From the IMG/VR virus record IMGVR_UViG_3300036651_001908, positions 1 to 64,000 of that record: DNA of 64,000 bases; one strand, 5' to 3'. This DNA is from a virus. The notes under the pieces were generated by a model. It was not told the origin of the DNA. It saw only the letters and a program-made list of their open reading frames with translations, and searched no databases. The translations under genes were made by a program, and so were the position numbers. Positions 18,200-25,624 of the stretch are shown here, piece after piece. How positions within the stretch are numbered: position 1 is the first letter of the stretch; the number at the start of each line of letters is the position of its first letter.

Positions 18200-18906
18200 T
18201 AGCGCTGAGCACCGACGTGCTCCTGGTAGCCAGGAACGTGCCGGTAGTCCTGCGGCTGCGCGTGCGTGCCGAGCACCCCGATGTTGTCCACACGGCTCGC
18301 CTCTGGCACGACCACGACCTTGTGGTGCAGGGGCAGGATGCGGGTGTTGAGGTTCCAGTCCCAGCCGGACTGATTCCCGGGGTGGCCGTTGTAGGTGCTG
18401 TAGTTGCGGTCCCACGTCGGGCCGATCAGGCTGTCCCAGCGGTCGTGCCAGGTGCCCCAGATCCATGGTGAGAAGCCCGGCCCACGGTGGACGGCGGCTA
18501 GGTCACCACTGGCACCACCGTGTGCACAGACCGTCGCCACCTGCTGATCGTGACGGTACTCGTGGTCGGCCCAGGAGAAGAACTCCAGGATGTCGTCGGA
18601 GACGACCAGGTCGTCCTCCGCACGGACGACGAAGTTGTGCTGCTGGAACTGGTCTTCGAAGCCCACCCAGGGGCAGTACAGGACGCCTAGACGCTCCGTG
18701 TTGACGACGCGTTCCACACGTGAGAGGCCTGTTTCAGCGACGAACTTTTCAACAAGATCGCTCACCTCACGCAGCCGGTTGGACGGTTCGAAGCGGAACT
18801 GCACGTCCCACTGGTCTAGGCCGCGGACCCGGGACCAGGAGTCGAGGACGGGGGACAGATACTCCGGCCGGTTGTAGATGGTGAAGAAGATACTGCGGGA
18901 AGTCAT
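18187..18906 (-). CDS. glycosyltransferase, GNT-I/GT2-like fold, 239 aa
   Basis: SIFFTIYNRPEYLSPVLDSW at the start matches the nucleotide-binding strand and helix of GT-A enzymes. HNFVVRAEDDLVVSDDILEFF (~102-122) carries the EDD metal motif typical of GNT-I-like proteins. HRGPGFSPWIWGTWHDRW resembles their acceptor region. AGTAAGAGAC precedes the ATG. With its convergent neighbour it forms a two-enzyme sugar-transfer pair. Confidence 0.8.
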   Translation of the reverse strand: MTSRSIFFTIYNRPEYLSPVLDSWSRVRGLDQWDVQFRFEPSNRLREVSDLVEKFVAETGLSRVERVVNTERLGVLYCPWVGFEDQFQQHNFVVRAEDDLVVSDDILEFFSWADHEYRHDQQVATVCAHGGASGDLAAVHRGPGFSPWIWGTWHDRWDSLIGPTWDRNYSTYNGHPGNQSGWDWNLNTRILPLHHKVVVVPEASRVDNIGVLGTHAQPQDYRHVPGYQEHVGAQRYYEV

Positions 18907-18933
18907 GTCTCTTACTGTCGGTCCAGAGTATGG

Positions 18934-18939
18934 TATACT
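18934..18939 (+). promoter_or_regulatory. -10 box TATACT (leaderless)
   Basis: Seven bases before ATG 18947. TTACTG 16 bases upstream is a weak -35. Confidence 0.5.
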
Positions 18940-18946
18940 GATGGGC

Positions 18947-19156
18947 ATGGGACGAGAATTTCTAGTCGATCGCTCGTCGTGTCGGGACTCCGGCACGCCC
19001 ATCTGGGCGATCCTTGAGGGCCTGATGGACGGCACCCTCAAGCCGTCTCCATACCCCCACTCGTGGGGCTGGATCCTCTACGGGGACGAGCGTGAGAGCG
19101 TGCTGTATAGTGTAGCACCCCATGCGAGCCCGGTCCGGCACGCTAGGAGAAAATGA
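18947..19156 (+). CDS. small hypothetical protein, 69 aa
   Basis: Starts MGREFLVDRSSCRDSGTPIW; Pro, Trp and Gly-rich centre (PSPYPHSWGWILYGD), basic tail. Leaderless start from the -10 at 18934. ATGATGA overlap with the next gene. Confidence 0.55.
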   Translation: MGREFLVDRSSCRDSGTPIWAILEGLMDGTLKPSPYPHSWGWILYGDERESVLYSVAPHASPVRHARRK

Positions 19157-19389
19157 TGAGCGATTGGTTCCTGGGTCCGTCCGCGTTCCCCTCGGTTGAC
19201 CCGAACTTGATCGAGGTCGGATCCGTGCTGGTGTCCCCCAAGGGCACCCGCTGGTCGGTGACCGCCGTCGAGCAGTCGGGCCGTGGCGCCTCCTATCTAA
19301 TGTGGGACGGGAGGGCCGTGCGCACGTGGCGCTCCTACCAGACGGTGCGGAACTGGACCCTGGCCGAGTCTCTACCGGACAGGACTTGA
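19153..19389 (+). CDS. hypothetical protein, 78 aa
   Basis: Starts MMSDWFLGPSAFPS. Its centre (EVGSVLVSPKGTRWSVTAVE) looks like a small SH3-like beta barrel. The promoter of the ParB-fold gene begins at its 3' end. Not recognised. Confidence 0.65.
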   Translation: MMSDWFLGPSAFPSVDPNLIEVGSVLVSPKGTRWSVTAVEQSGRGASYLMWDGRAVRTWRSYQTVRNWTLAESLPDRT

Positions 19390-19415
19390 CACACCACACC
19401 GGCGTGGCATACACT
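19386..19415 (+). promoter_or_regulatory. rightward promoter, TTGACA-18-TACACT
   Basis: -35 at 19386-19391 overlaps the previous stop; -10 at 19410-19415. It gives a leader of about 60 bases for the ParB-fold gene, one of the longest in the window. Confidence 0.8.
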
Positions 19416-19481
19416 CCTGGTAACAGGCCTTCCTGATCCAAACTTGAAGGCTCCTCACCACACACCGAAGGACACATAACT

Positions 19482-19484
19482 ATG
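19482..19484 (+). promoter_or_regulatory. start codon of the ParB-fold gene, AAGGAC ribosome site
   Basis: ACCGAAGGACACATAACT precedes ATG 19482; the long untranslated leader (about 19422-19481) has no obvious hairpin. Confidence 0.5.
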
Positions 19485-20381
19485 AGCACGACCCTCCTGG
19501 CGCAGAAGGCGCCCGAAGTCGTAGAGGTCGATGAGTCGTACCTCGCTGGCCCGTACCACCGCCTCGTACTCGTCACGCCCGAACTGGCGGAGTACTGGCT
19601 GGACATGAACCTCCACAACCGGAAGGTGTACTTCGGCGTCGTCCGCGAGTACACCACGGCGATGAAGGAGGGTCGCTGGGAGTTCGACGGCGACTCGATT
19701 CAGTTCTCGAAGCAGGGCATCCTGCTCAACGGGCAGCACCGCCTGATGGCGCAGGTCGCCTCCGGCACCACGCTCGTCCAGTCCGTCTGGTACAACCTGG
19801 ACGAGCGGATCCAGACCGTCATGGACACCGGCCGCAAGCGCTCGTTCGCGGACATCCTCGAACTGGAGGGTGAGAAGGACGCGGCCCACCTCGCGGCGCT
19901 GACCAGCATGCTCTACTACTACGAGAAGGGCAGCCGGGGCCAGAACCTGACGAACTTCTCGAACTGGTCGGGCAACCGGGCGCAGCACACGCAGTTGCTG
20001 GAGTTCTTCCAGGAGAACGCCAGCGAAATCCGCAACTGCCTCCCGGCAGCCAAGGCCGCCCACCGCAGCGCCTACGCCCCGATCCGGGTCACCGCGTTCG
20101 CAAATCTCCTTTTCCGTCGCCTCGACGCGTACGAGGCGGATGTCTTCATGAAGGCCCTCACCTCCGGTGTGGGTCTGGAGTACGAGAGCCCGATCCTCCT
20201 CCTCCGCCAGCGGCTCGTCAACGACTACGGCGGGAAGGTCAAGGTCTCCAAGCCCCAGTCGTGGATCGTCCTGGCACTCATCTTCAAGGCCTGGAACTAC
20301 TGGCGGGATGGCGAGTCCATCAAGCAGTTGTCCTTCAAGCCGGGTGGCGCCAGCAAGGAAGTCTTCCCCGAGCCGCACTGA
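19482..20381 (+). CDS. ParB/sulfiredoxin-fold phage protein, 299 aa
   Basis: TTAMKEGRWEFDGDSIQFSK then GILLNGQHRLMAQVASG (residues ~58-90) is the signature of the phage ParB-N-like family, in which the G-Q-H-R box forms the nucleotide site. MDTGRKRSFADIL follows, also diagnostic. The C-terminal ~180 residues are helical. Family members are widespread in actinophages; proposed roles are in DNA binding or nuclease activity, and none is established here. Strong own promoter and terminator. Confidence 0.75.
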   Translation: MSTTLLAQKAPEVVEVDESYLAGPYHRLVLVTPELAEYWLDMNLHNRKVYFGVVREYTTAMKEGRWEFDGDSIQFSKQGILLNGQHRLMAQVASGTTLVQSVWYNLDERIQTVMDTGRKRSFADILELEGEKDAAHLAALTSMLYYYEKGSRGQNLTNFSNWSGNRAQHTQLLEFFQENASEIRNCLPAAKAAHRSAYAPIRVTAFANLLFRRLDAYEADVFMKALTSGVGLEYESPILLLRQRLVNDYGGKVKVSKPQSWIVLALIFKAWNYWRDGESIKQLSFKPGGASKEVFPEPH

Positions 20382-20396
20382 TCCCCAAGACCCTGA

Positions 20397-20430
20397 CCGC
20401 CCGAGACGATCCCTGTTCGTCTCGGGCGGT
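20397..20430 (+). terminator. strong intrinsic terminator
   Basis: CCGCCCGAGACGA-TCCCTGT-TCGTCTCGGGCGG followed by T-rich sequence (TTCGGTCTCTTCTTCT). Confidence 0.9.
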
Positions 20431-20477
20431 TCGGTCTCTTCTTCTGGTATATTGCACCCGAACCACCTGGAGGTGTG

Positions 20478-20723
20478 ATGTCGAACGAAGACATCGAGGC
20501 GTTTGTCCGCGCTTGCGTGAAGTGGGCATGCTTCGACGCAGAGGGCCCGTGCATGGACTACCGGGACGAGCGCCTACGGGGTGACCTCGTGATGTTCGCG
20601 AAGTTGTCCTTCAACGACCCGGTCACCGACAAGGATCCCAAGATGCTATGGGATCTATTTCTAGCCACTCCGGCCTACAAGGACCGGACACAAGCGGCGC
20701 AGGAGAAGGACACCACACCATGA
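20478..20723 (+). CDS. hypothetical protein, 81 aa
   Basis: ATG 20478 behind CTGGAGGTG (a GTG at 20475 is too close to it). Three Cys and helical composition (MSNEDIEAFVRACVKWACF). TATATT at 20449 may be its -10. First gene of an eight-gene rightward operon that leads to the SbcD-like nuclease. Confidence 0.65.
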   Translation: MSNEDIEAFVRACVKWACFDAEGPCMDYRDERLRGDLVMFAKLSFNDPVTDKDPKMLWDLFLATPAYKDRTQAAQEKDTTP

Positions 20724-20965
20724 CTGACGAAGTGAAGATCGATGGCCGCACGCGGCCCCGCACGCAGAAGTTCCTCAACGCCCGCAAGCGCGGGGAAGAG
20801 CACCCTCGTTCGAAGGTGACCGCCGAACAGGTTCGTGAGATGCGCCGTCTGTGGACGGAGGAACGCCTCACGCTGAAGGAGATACAGGAGCGGCTGAATC
20901 TCTCCATCGGGCCGAAGAGCATTCACGGCATCGTGAAGCGCCATACCTGGAAGCACGTGGACTGA
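20720..20965 (+). CDS. helix-turn-helix-like basic protein, 81 aa
   Basis: EEHPRSKVTAEQVREMRRLW then LTLKEIQERLNLSIGP (residues ~28-72) reads as the helix-turn-helix found at the end of many phage HNH/NUMOD homing proteins, here standing alone with a basic N-terminus. DNA binding is likely. ATGA overlap with the upstream gene. Confidence 0.7.
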   Translation: MTDEVKIDGRTRPRTQKFLNARKRGEEHPRSKVTAEQVREMRRLWTEERLTLKEIQERLNLSIGPKSIHGIVKRHTWKHVD

Positions 20966-21165
20966 TGGACGGCCGTCTCGTCGTGACCTACGTCATCGGG
21001 ACGGACACCTACCGCCTGGTAGTGGAGGTGCCTGCCCTGGAAGGGGCAGAGCCCTCTCTATCCTCGCTCTTCCGGACGACACAACTCGCCACCCGGGATC
21101 TAGAAGAACTCGTTCGTCGCCAGCGGTTCCCCACTGAGCGCCCCCGACCGAAGCAGGAATTGTGA
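20965..21165 (+). CDS. hypothetical protein, 66 aa
   Basis: Starts MDGRLVVTYVIGTDTYRLVV: beta-rich front, helical basic tail ending RPRPKQEL. TGATG overlap with the helix-turn-helix gene. Not recognised. Confidence 0.65.
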   Translation: MDGRLVVTYVIGTDTYRLVVEVPALEGAEPSLSSLFRTTQLATRDLEELVRRQRFPTERPRPKQEL

Positions 21166-21311
21166 TCACCAACCGTCAGGCCGCTCTCATCGCAGGGTCC
21201 ATCGCGGCTCTACGCCAGCAGGGCAGTACGTCCACCTCCTCATACCAGCCGATCGATCCAACGCTCCACTACGCGGAGAAGTATCTGAAGTGGTTGGAGG
21301 AGTCCGAATGA
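21162..21311 (+). CDS. small helical protein, 49 aa
   Basis: GTG start with GTGA overlap. Starts MITNRQAALIAGSIAALRQQ and ends HYAEKYLKWLEESE. Overlaps on both sides and good coding composition support it despite its size. Confidence 0.6.
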   Translation: MITNRQAALIAGSIAALRQQGSTSTSSYQPIDPTLHYAEKYLKWLEESE

Positions 21312-21511
21312 CCCACAACACGGATGAGTACACCCTGGTCTGCGCCTACAACACGCACACCGACTGCCCCGGGCGGGATGAGGGAGGAATCTGTACCTGC
21401 CTCTGCCACTTCATGAACACCGGTGATCGGTTCCGGATCGACGGCGTCTCCTTCATCAAGACGGGACGGGAGAGCGTTCGTCGTCTGACCGAGAAGGAGC
21501 GGCTTCAGTGA
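21308..21511 (+). CDS. Cys-rich small protein, 67 aa
   Basis: CAYNTHTDCPGRDEGGICTC then CHFM: a Cys/His cluster for one zinc ion. A basic tail (RESVRRLTEKERLQ) follows. Immediately precedes and overlaps the SbcD-like nuclease gene, so it may be a partner. Confidence 0.65.
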   Translation: MTHNTDEYTLVCAYNTHTDCPGRDEGGICTCLCHFMNTGDRFRIDGVSFIKTGRESVRRLTEKERLQ

Positions 21512-22467
21512 CGAAAATCTTGTTGCTGGGCGACATCCACGCCCGCGACCGCTCTCCGGCCAACCGCAAGGAGGGCTATCTCGATGAAGTCCTCGACCTG
21601 CTCTGGCAGACGGTGGAGTTGGAGAAGTCTCTAGGCTGCGACGCCGTCATCTGGGCCGGGGACATCTTCGACTTCAAGGCGCCGAGCAAAACGAGCCACG
21701 CCACGGTTTTGAAGATGATCGAAATCGTCAAGGCCTATCGGAACCTCTGGATCGTGACCGGCAATCACGACATCTCCAACGACGTGCTGGACTCGCTCTA
21801 CGAGAAGCAACCTCTAGGCGTGCTCCTCCACGCAGGAGCGCACGAACTCGTCGGCTGGCACCCGTCTCTACCGGTGTACGGCGTCCCCTGGCAGCAGGAC
21901 TGGACGACCGGTGACGAGTGGCAGAACGCGTTCGATGACTGGGCGGACTCCCTCAGCAGGGCATGGCAACCCAAGAAGGCGCTCGTCGTCACCCACTGCC
22001 CCATCTATCCTCCGGCCGAAGCAGTGGGCAAGCCATTCGACCTCGTTCCCGCTGAGGATCTGGCTCAGGCCATGGGATACGGGGGCGCGCTCTACTACGG
22101 GCACATCCACGAGGACCACGGGATCTACGAGGTGGACGGCGTCACCTTCTGCAACCCCGGGGCCATCAGCCGCGGTAGCCTGCACGAGTACAACGTGGAG
22201 CGTGAGGTGAAGGTCGCTGTCTGGGACTCGGAGACGGGCTTCGAGCAGATCGTGCTGAACCACCAGCCCGCCTGCGACATCTTCCGGATGGACGAAGTAG
22301 CCGACGCGAAGGACGACAAACGGAACTTCGACGCGTTCTTAGGCAGCATCGGAACGACGACGCTGTCCATGAACTCCACAGCCAGCGTCATACAACACAT
22401 CATGCTTCTTGACGTAGACCTTGAGGTCCGTACCACAGCAGCGCAAATACTCGAAACTCTCCAGTAG
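21508..22467 (+). CDS. SbcD/Mre11-like metallophosphoesterase nuclease, 319 aa
   Basis: All calcineurin-like motifs are present: GDIH (residues 8-11), GDIFD (~50-54), GNHD (~86-89), THCP (~159) and GHIHEDHG (~197-204), with NPGAISRGS after. This is the Mn-dependent 3'-5' exonuclease/endonuclease module of SbcD/Mre11, lacking most of the capping extension. It would trim DNA ends in recombination-dependent replication. A separate half-ATPase at 30182 could be its partner. GTG start overlaps the upstream stop. Confidence 0.85.
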   Translation: MTKILLLGDIHARDRSPANRKEGYLDEVLDLLWQTVELEKSLGCDAVIWAGDIFDFKAPSKTSHATVLKMIEIVKAYRNLWIVTGNHDISNDVLDSLYEKQPLGVLLHAGAHELVGWHPSLPVYGVPWQQDWTTGDEWQNAFDDWADSLSRAWQPKKALVVTHCPIYPPAEAVGKPFDLVPAEDLAQAMGYGGALYYGHIHEDHGIYEVDGVTFCNPGAISRGSLHEYNVEREVKVAVWDSETGFEQIVLNHQPACDIFRMDEVADAKDDKRNFDAFLGSIGTTTLSMNSTASVIQHIMLLDVDLEVRTTAAQILETLQ

Positions 22468-22536
22468 CATAGAAGGGTGCACCGCGCCACCCAGCGGTGC
22501 TGTCCATCTACAAACACCAGGACTGGAGAAGACGCA

Positions 22537-22854
22537 GTGACCGACCTCGTATTGGAGCCCGAGCAGACCGACCCAGGTCTCAAGGGAACCGGCGACGAGT
22601 CTTGGCATGGCACCGTCAGTGGGTACACGTACCACGGATGCCGTTGCGTCCAGTGCCGTGGTGGCTGGAGTACGGCCAATTTGGAGTCTCGCCGCCGTCG
22701 TGCGGAGAACGAGAAGCCGGAGAACATCCACGGGACGGCCAACGGGTACAACAACTACAAGTGCCGTTGTAACGAGTGCCGTGCGGCCTGGGCTGCTCGG
22801 GCGCGTGAGCAACGCGCCCGGAGTCGGGAGAAGGCCAACAACACGTTGGCCTAG
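22537..22854 (+). CDS. protein with duplicated HGT-x2-GY-x4-CRC-x2-C zinc motif, 105 aa
   Basis: HGTVSGYTYHGCRCVQCRGGW and HGTANGYNNYKCRCNECRAAW are two copies of a motif (residues ~24-45 and ~64-85) separated by a basic linker. In actinophages this motif often sits beside HNH nucleases and probably binds zinc and DNA. GTG start with CTGGAGAAG upstream; own terminator. No catalytic residues. Confidence 0.75.
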   Translation: MTDLVLEPEQTDPGLKGTGDESWHGTVSGYTYHGCRCVQCRGGWSTANLESRRRRAENEKPENIHGTANGYNNYKCRCNECRAAWAARAREQRARSREKANNTLA

Positions 22855-22866
22855 GCTCTGAAGCCG

Positions 22867-22903
22867 AAGGACCCCACCGGGAGGTGTACCCCGGTGGGGT
22901 CCT
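22867..22903 (+). terminator. strong intrinsic terminator
   Basis: AAGGACCCCACCGGG-AGGTGTA-CCCCGGTGGGGTCCTT followed by CT. Confidence 0.9.
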
Positions 22904-22960
22904 TCTACGCGTGTCTCAGCACACACTCAGCCAGGTTTCTGACAATCTTGAGCAGACCCC

Positions 22961-22990
22961 TTGACCCAGTGTATTACACGGAGGTATACT
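22961..22990 (+). promoter_or_regulatory. rightward promoter, TTGACC-18-TATACT (leaderless)
   Basis: -35 at 22961-22966, -10 at 22985-22990, ACACAC, then ATG 22997. Confidence 0.8.
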
Positions 22991-22996
22991 ACACAC

Positions 22997-23191
22997 ATGA
23001 ACAAAGACATCCCGACCATCGTCCGCTCCCTAGAGAAGCAGGGCTGTGGCATCCGCAACACCAAGGCGGGCTACATGATCCTGTTCCCCGACGGGAAGTC
23101 CTCCTACACCGTGCACAAGAGCAACCACTCCGACTACCGGACTCTTGCTAACATACGGGCTGCCATGAAGCGGCACGGACTGGAGGTCTGA
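22997..23191 (+). CDS. HicA-like dsRBD-fold protein without the catalytic His, 64 aa
   Basis: LEKQGCGIRNTKAGYMILFP, DGKSSYTVHK and DYRTLANIRAAMKRHGLEV follow the alpha-beta-beta-beta-alpha pattern of HicA mRNA-interferase toxins. The catalytic GSHxxF is GYMILF here, so RNase activity is not expected. No HicB-like antitoxin is adjacent. It probably binds nucleic acid. Leaderless start. Confidence 0.65.
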   Translation: MNKDIPTIVRSLEKQGCGIRNTKAGYMILFPDGKSSYTVHKSNHSDYRTLANIRAAMKRHGLEV

Positions 23192-23192
23192 G

Positions 23193-23504
23193 ATGAACTC
23201 GTACGAGAAGGCCCTAGAGACTCTGACGGCGGACATCCGCTCGAACCTGGAGGAAGGCATCTCCGAGGGGAAGATCGAGATACTGGCGGATGCGCTGATC
23301 CAGCGGGGCTGGACCACCATCGATCTGGTGACCCGGTTCCCCGACGACTACGCGCCCGGACGCCGCGTCGAAATCCTCGACTTACAGCAGGGCAAGTGGG
23401 TCGAAGGGGACGTGTCAGGCCACGTGGGCAACACGGTGCAGGTGGACACCGAGCGTGGTCCCCGCACCGTTGGCTCCAGCCGGAGCATCCGACCCGTCTA
23501 CTAG
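23193..23504 (+). CDS. hypothetical protein, 103 aa
   Basis: Helical N-terminal half (SYEKALETLTADIRSNLEEG) and a beta-rich C-terminal half (RRVEILDLQQGKWVEGDV) resembling a small SH3-like barrel. The 3' end overlaps the convergent gene at 23415 by 90 bases. Confidence 0.65.
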   Translation: MNSYEKALETLTADIRSNLEEGISEGKIEILADALIQRGWTTIDLVTRFPDDYAPGRRVEILDLQQGKWVEGDVSGHVGNTVQVDTERGPRTVGSSRSIRPVY

Positions 23505-23624
23505 ATCCTCGACCGAGTAGCCGTACATCACGGCGTACTCGCGAAGAGACCGAGCGAGTTTCCGGTCTCCTTCCCGAATAGCACGGGCGATCAGGAACCT
23601 GAACTCAAACTCATGAGTAGTCAT
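23415..23624 (-). CDS. hypothetical protein, 69 aa
   Basis: Starts MTTHEFEFRFLIARAIREGD; helical first 40 residues, low-complexity tail where it overlaps the convergent gene (GANGAGTTLGV), which suggests the tail is constrained by the other strand. GATAGT on the minus strand (23635-23640) lies 10 bases before the ATG. Confidence 0.55.
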   Translation of the reverse strand: MTTHEFEFRFLIARAIREGDRKLARSLREYAVMYGYSVEDLVDGSDAPAGANGAGTTLGVHLHRVAHVA

Positions 23625-23634
23625 GTTGCCTAGA

Positions 23635-23640
23635 ACTATC
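23635..23640 (-). promoter_or_regulatory. GATAGT element, leftward, 10 bases before ATG 23624
   Basis: CGATAGTTCTAGGCAAC precedes the ATG on the minus strand. Confidence 0.45.
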
Positions 23641-24001
23641 GACGCGTCCTCCACCAAGGGCGCCATTTCGCAGCGCGCTCAGGACTGACCTTTGCCACTC
23701 GCTCGTAGTAGTGGAACAACTCCTTGCGCATGCGATCGAGCAGTAGGAGAGCGCGCTCGTCCACTTCGCGGGTCATCTCCAAGTCCTGGACCGCGCTCAG
23801 CGGGTCCAGTTCGGAATGGTCGCTCCACGATGGCGGATCGGTCCGCACGGCGCTGATCCACCGCATTGCCATCGCCAGGTCGTCGGCGTCCCGACAGTAG
23901 AACGGCCCGCCCGGATCACCGGGCAGCATGTCCAGTGCCTCCAGCCGGGCGAGGGCTTCGATCAGCAGAGCCTTGTAGTCCGGCTCAGTCGGTGAGTTCA
24001 T
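23636..24001 (-). CDS. hypothetical helical protein, 121 aa
   Basis: Starts MNSPTEPDYKALLIEALARL; helical throughout, ending with a basic tryptophan-rich tail (RAAKWRPWWRTRR). The weak ribosome site and 17-base overlap with the gene at 23985 suggest coupled translation in the clamp operon. Confidence 0.65.
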   Translation of the reverse strand: MNSPTEPDYKALLIEALARLEALDMLPGDPGGPFYCRDADDLAMAMRWISAVRTDPPSWSDHSELDPLSAVQDLEMTREVDERALLLLDRMRKELFHYYERVAKVSPERAAKWRPWWRTRR

Positions 24002-24155
24002 CAAGTGCCGCTTTCTTCTTCCTAGCGCGCTCGCGGATCGCATCAATCTCCTCCTGCGTCCAGCGGGACTCGAAGTGCTTGCCGAAGGTGCAGTAGTCGT
24101 CCACTTCGAGGATGATCCAGTGGTGCAGGCCGTGTCGGCACAGCCACTGCTTCAT
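23985..24155 (-). CDS. small Cys/His-containing protein, 56 aa
   Basis: Starts MKQWLCRHGLHHWIILEVDD, then CTFGKHFESRW: C, H, H, C, H spacing suggests a metal site; the tail is a charged helix (RERARKKKAALDEL). ATGA overlap with the sliding-clamp gene. Confidence 0.7.
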   Translation of the reverse strand: MKQWLCRHGLHHWIILEVDDYCTFGKHFESRWTQEEIDAIRERARKKKAALDELTD

Positions 24156-25378
24156 CGGACCGTCCTCATCTGTTGCAGGACCATGGTGAGCCCCGAGTCG
24201 ATTTCCTCCACGTAGACGGCGGAGGACTTGGTCAGGCTGTCGGCACCGAGGTGCATGGACAGGAACTCGTCGTCGTAGATCGACAGCAGATCCATCAGGT
24301 GCTGCTTGTGTAGAACAAGATCCACCTGGCGCTTGGCTCCGGTGTACTGGCAGGGCATGACCTCCTGCGCAGCGTTGCCGTTCCGGTCTCGCGCGTGAAC
24401 CACCAAATCGTGCCCTGTCTTGCCGTCCGTGGGCAGGACTGTCAGGTTGATCTGCGCGTGGTCTGGATCGGCGTTTACTCGGACGCGGGAGACGCATCCC
24501 AGGAGCACGGTCGGGTCCACCACGAGCCGATCGGTGTTGGAGATGGCCGCGGTCGAGATGATCGACTCCACACTGCCCGGGAAGGGCACCGCCAACTGCT
24601 GCATCGTCATCTGGGTCTGACCCACCTCCACCTGCACCAGACGGGCGTTCGCACCGATGAAGGCGTCCGTGCCGTCGCCGCTCTTCAGCAGGCGGATGAG
24701 TTCCGGCAGCGCGGAGGCCGGGATCGAGAACTCGATGTCCGGCAGGCTGGGCACCTCGATGCGGTGGATCCGGATTCCATCGCAGGCCATGAGGAACCTG
24801 TTCTTCACATGGATCTGTGCCATGGAGGGACGGCCCGTGGGAGACCCTGTGGCGGGCTCCACGGCGTGCAGGGCGCCCAGGAAGGACTGCCGCTCCACCG
24901 TGTGCAATGGCTCAGCCCAGGGCTGGTACGCCACCGGAAGGTCACGGCCCTTCGGCAGCGCCACCGTCCAGAGCGCCCGGCCGGAGCGGATGGTGAGCGA
25001 GCCGCCCTGCACCTCCAGGGAGACCTGCGGATCCGGCGTCCGCTTCAAGATTTCGATCAGCCGGTCAGCCGGAACAAGAATTTGGCCCTCGACGTAGACA
25101 GCCAGCCGGTCGGTGATGGTGCGCACGCTGCGCTCCCCATCGTTGGCCGCGACCTCCACGAAGGATGCCGTCTTGGCCGTCGCACGCCCCGCCCTCAGAC
25201 GGGCGAACTTCGTCCCGGGTATCACTTCACGCCGGGGGACGATTGCGGCGCTCCTGTCGAGCACAGTGATGAAATCCTTGGCACTTCCCTCAACGTGCAG
25301 CCGCACCTCCACGTTGTGTGGTCGGGGGATCAGTTCAGGGTCGGCATCCTCGCGCTCGAAGAGTTCGTGGAGGCTCAC
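24152..25378 (-). CDS. dnaN-like: DNA polymerase III beta sliding clamp (DnaN-like), 408 aa
   Basis: Three repeated clamp-type segments are visible: PHNVEVRLHVEGSAKDFITV and VLVPADRLIEILKRT (domain 1), LHTVERQSFLGALHAVEPAT to FSIPASALPELIRLLKSG (domain 2), then VDPTVLLGCVSRVRVNADPD to YVEEIDSGLTMVLQQMR (domain 3, the usual clamp C-terminus MVxPMR-like). Somewhat longer than cellular DnaN (~370). It tethers a polymerase to DNA; no polymerase lies in the window. It pairs functionally with the clamp loader at 32170. Confidence 0.8.
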   Translation of the reverse strand: MSLHELFEREDADPELIPRPHNVEVRLHVEGSAKDFITVLDRSAAIVPRREVIPGTKFARLRAGRATAKTASFVEVAANDGERSVRTITDRLAVYVEGQILVPADRLIEILKRTPDPQVSLEVQGGSLTIRSGRALWTVALPKGRDLPVAYQPWAEPLHTVERQSFLGALHAVEPATGSPTGRPSMAQIHVKNRFLMACDGIRIHRIEVPSLPDIEFSIPASALPELIRLLKSGDGTDAFIGANARLVQVEVGQTQMTMQQLAVPFPGSVESIISTAAISNTDRLVVDPTVLLGCVSRVRVNADPDHAQINLTVLPTDGKTGHDLVVHARDRNGNAAQEVMPCQYTGAKRQVDLVLHKQHLMDLLSIYDDEFLSMHLGADSLTKSSAVYVEEIDSGLTMVLQQMRTVR

Positions 25379-25620
25379 GCGCCCGCTGCCTTCAGTTCCT
25401 CGGCGGCGGCCACGAGCGCCGACTTGAATTCTTGATCCAGGCGCTCCAGCAGTGAGTTCGCTTCAGCCAGATTGGCGACACCGTAGGTGTCCTTGAGTTC
25501 GGCCAGCGCGTTGCGGAGACCCTGGGTCTCCTTCTCCAGTCGCACCGTCGCCTCGGCGCGCTGGCGCTCTAGATCGTCGCGCTGCTTCTTCAGGGTGGTG
25601 AGGTCGTCTTCAGAGGTCAT
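25375..25620 (-). CDS. coiled-coil protein, 81 aa
   Basis: SEDDLTTLKKQRDDLERQRA and onward is a continuous heptad-rich helix ending in Ala-rich EELKAAGA. TACTAT (25627-25632) lies 6 bases before the ATG, so it is leaderless, and it heads the clamp operon (25620 to 23636). ATGA overlap with the clamp gene suggests a clamp-associated role. Confidence 0.7.
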   Translation of the reverse strand: MTSEDDLTTLKKQRDDLERQRAEATVRLEKETQGLRNALAELKDTYGVANLAEANSLLERLDQEFKSALVAAAEELKAAGA

Positions 25621-25624
25621 TGCT

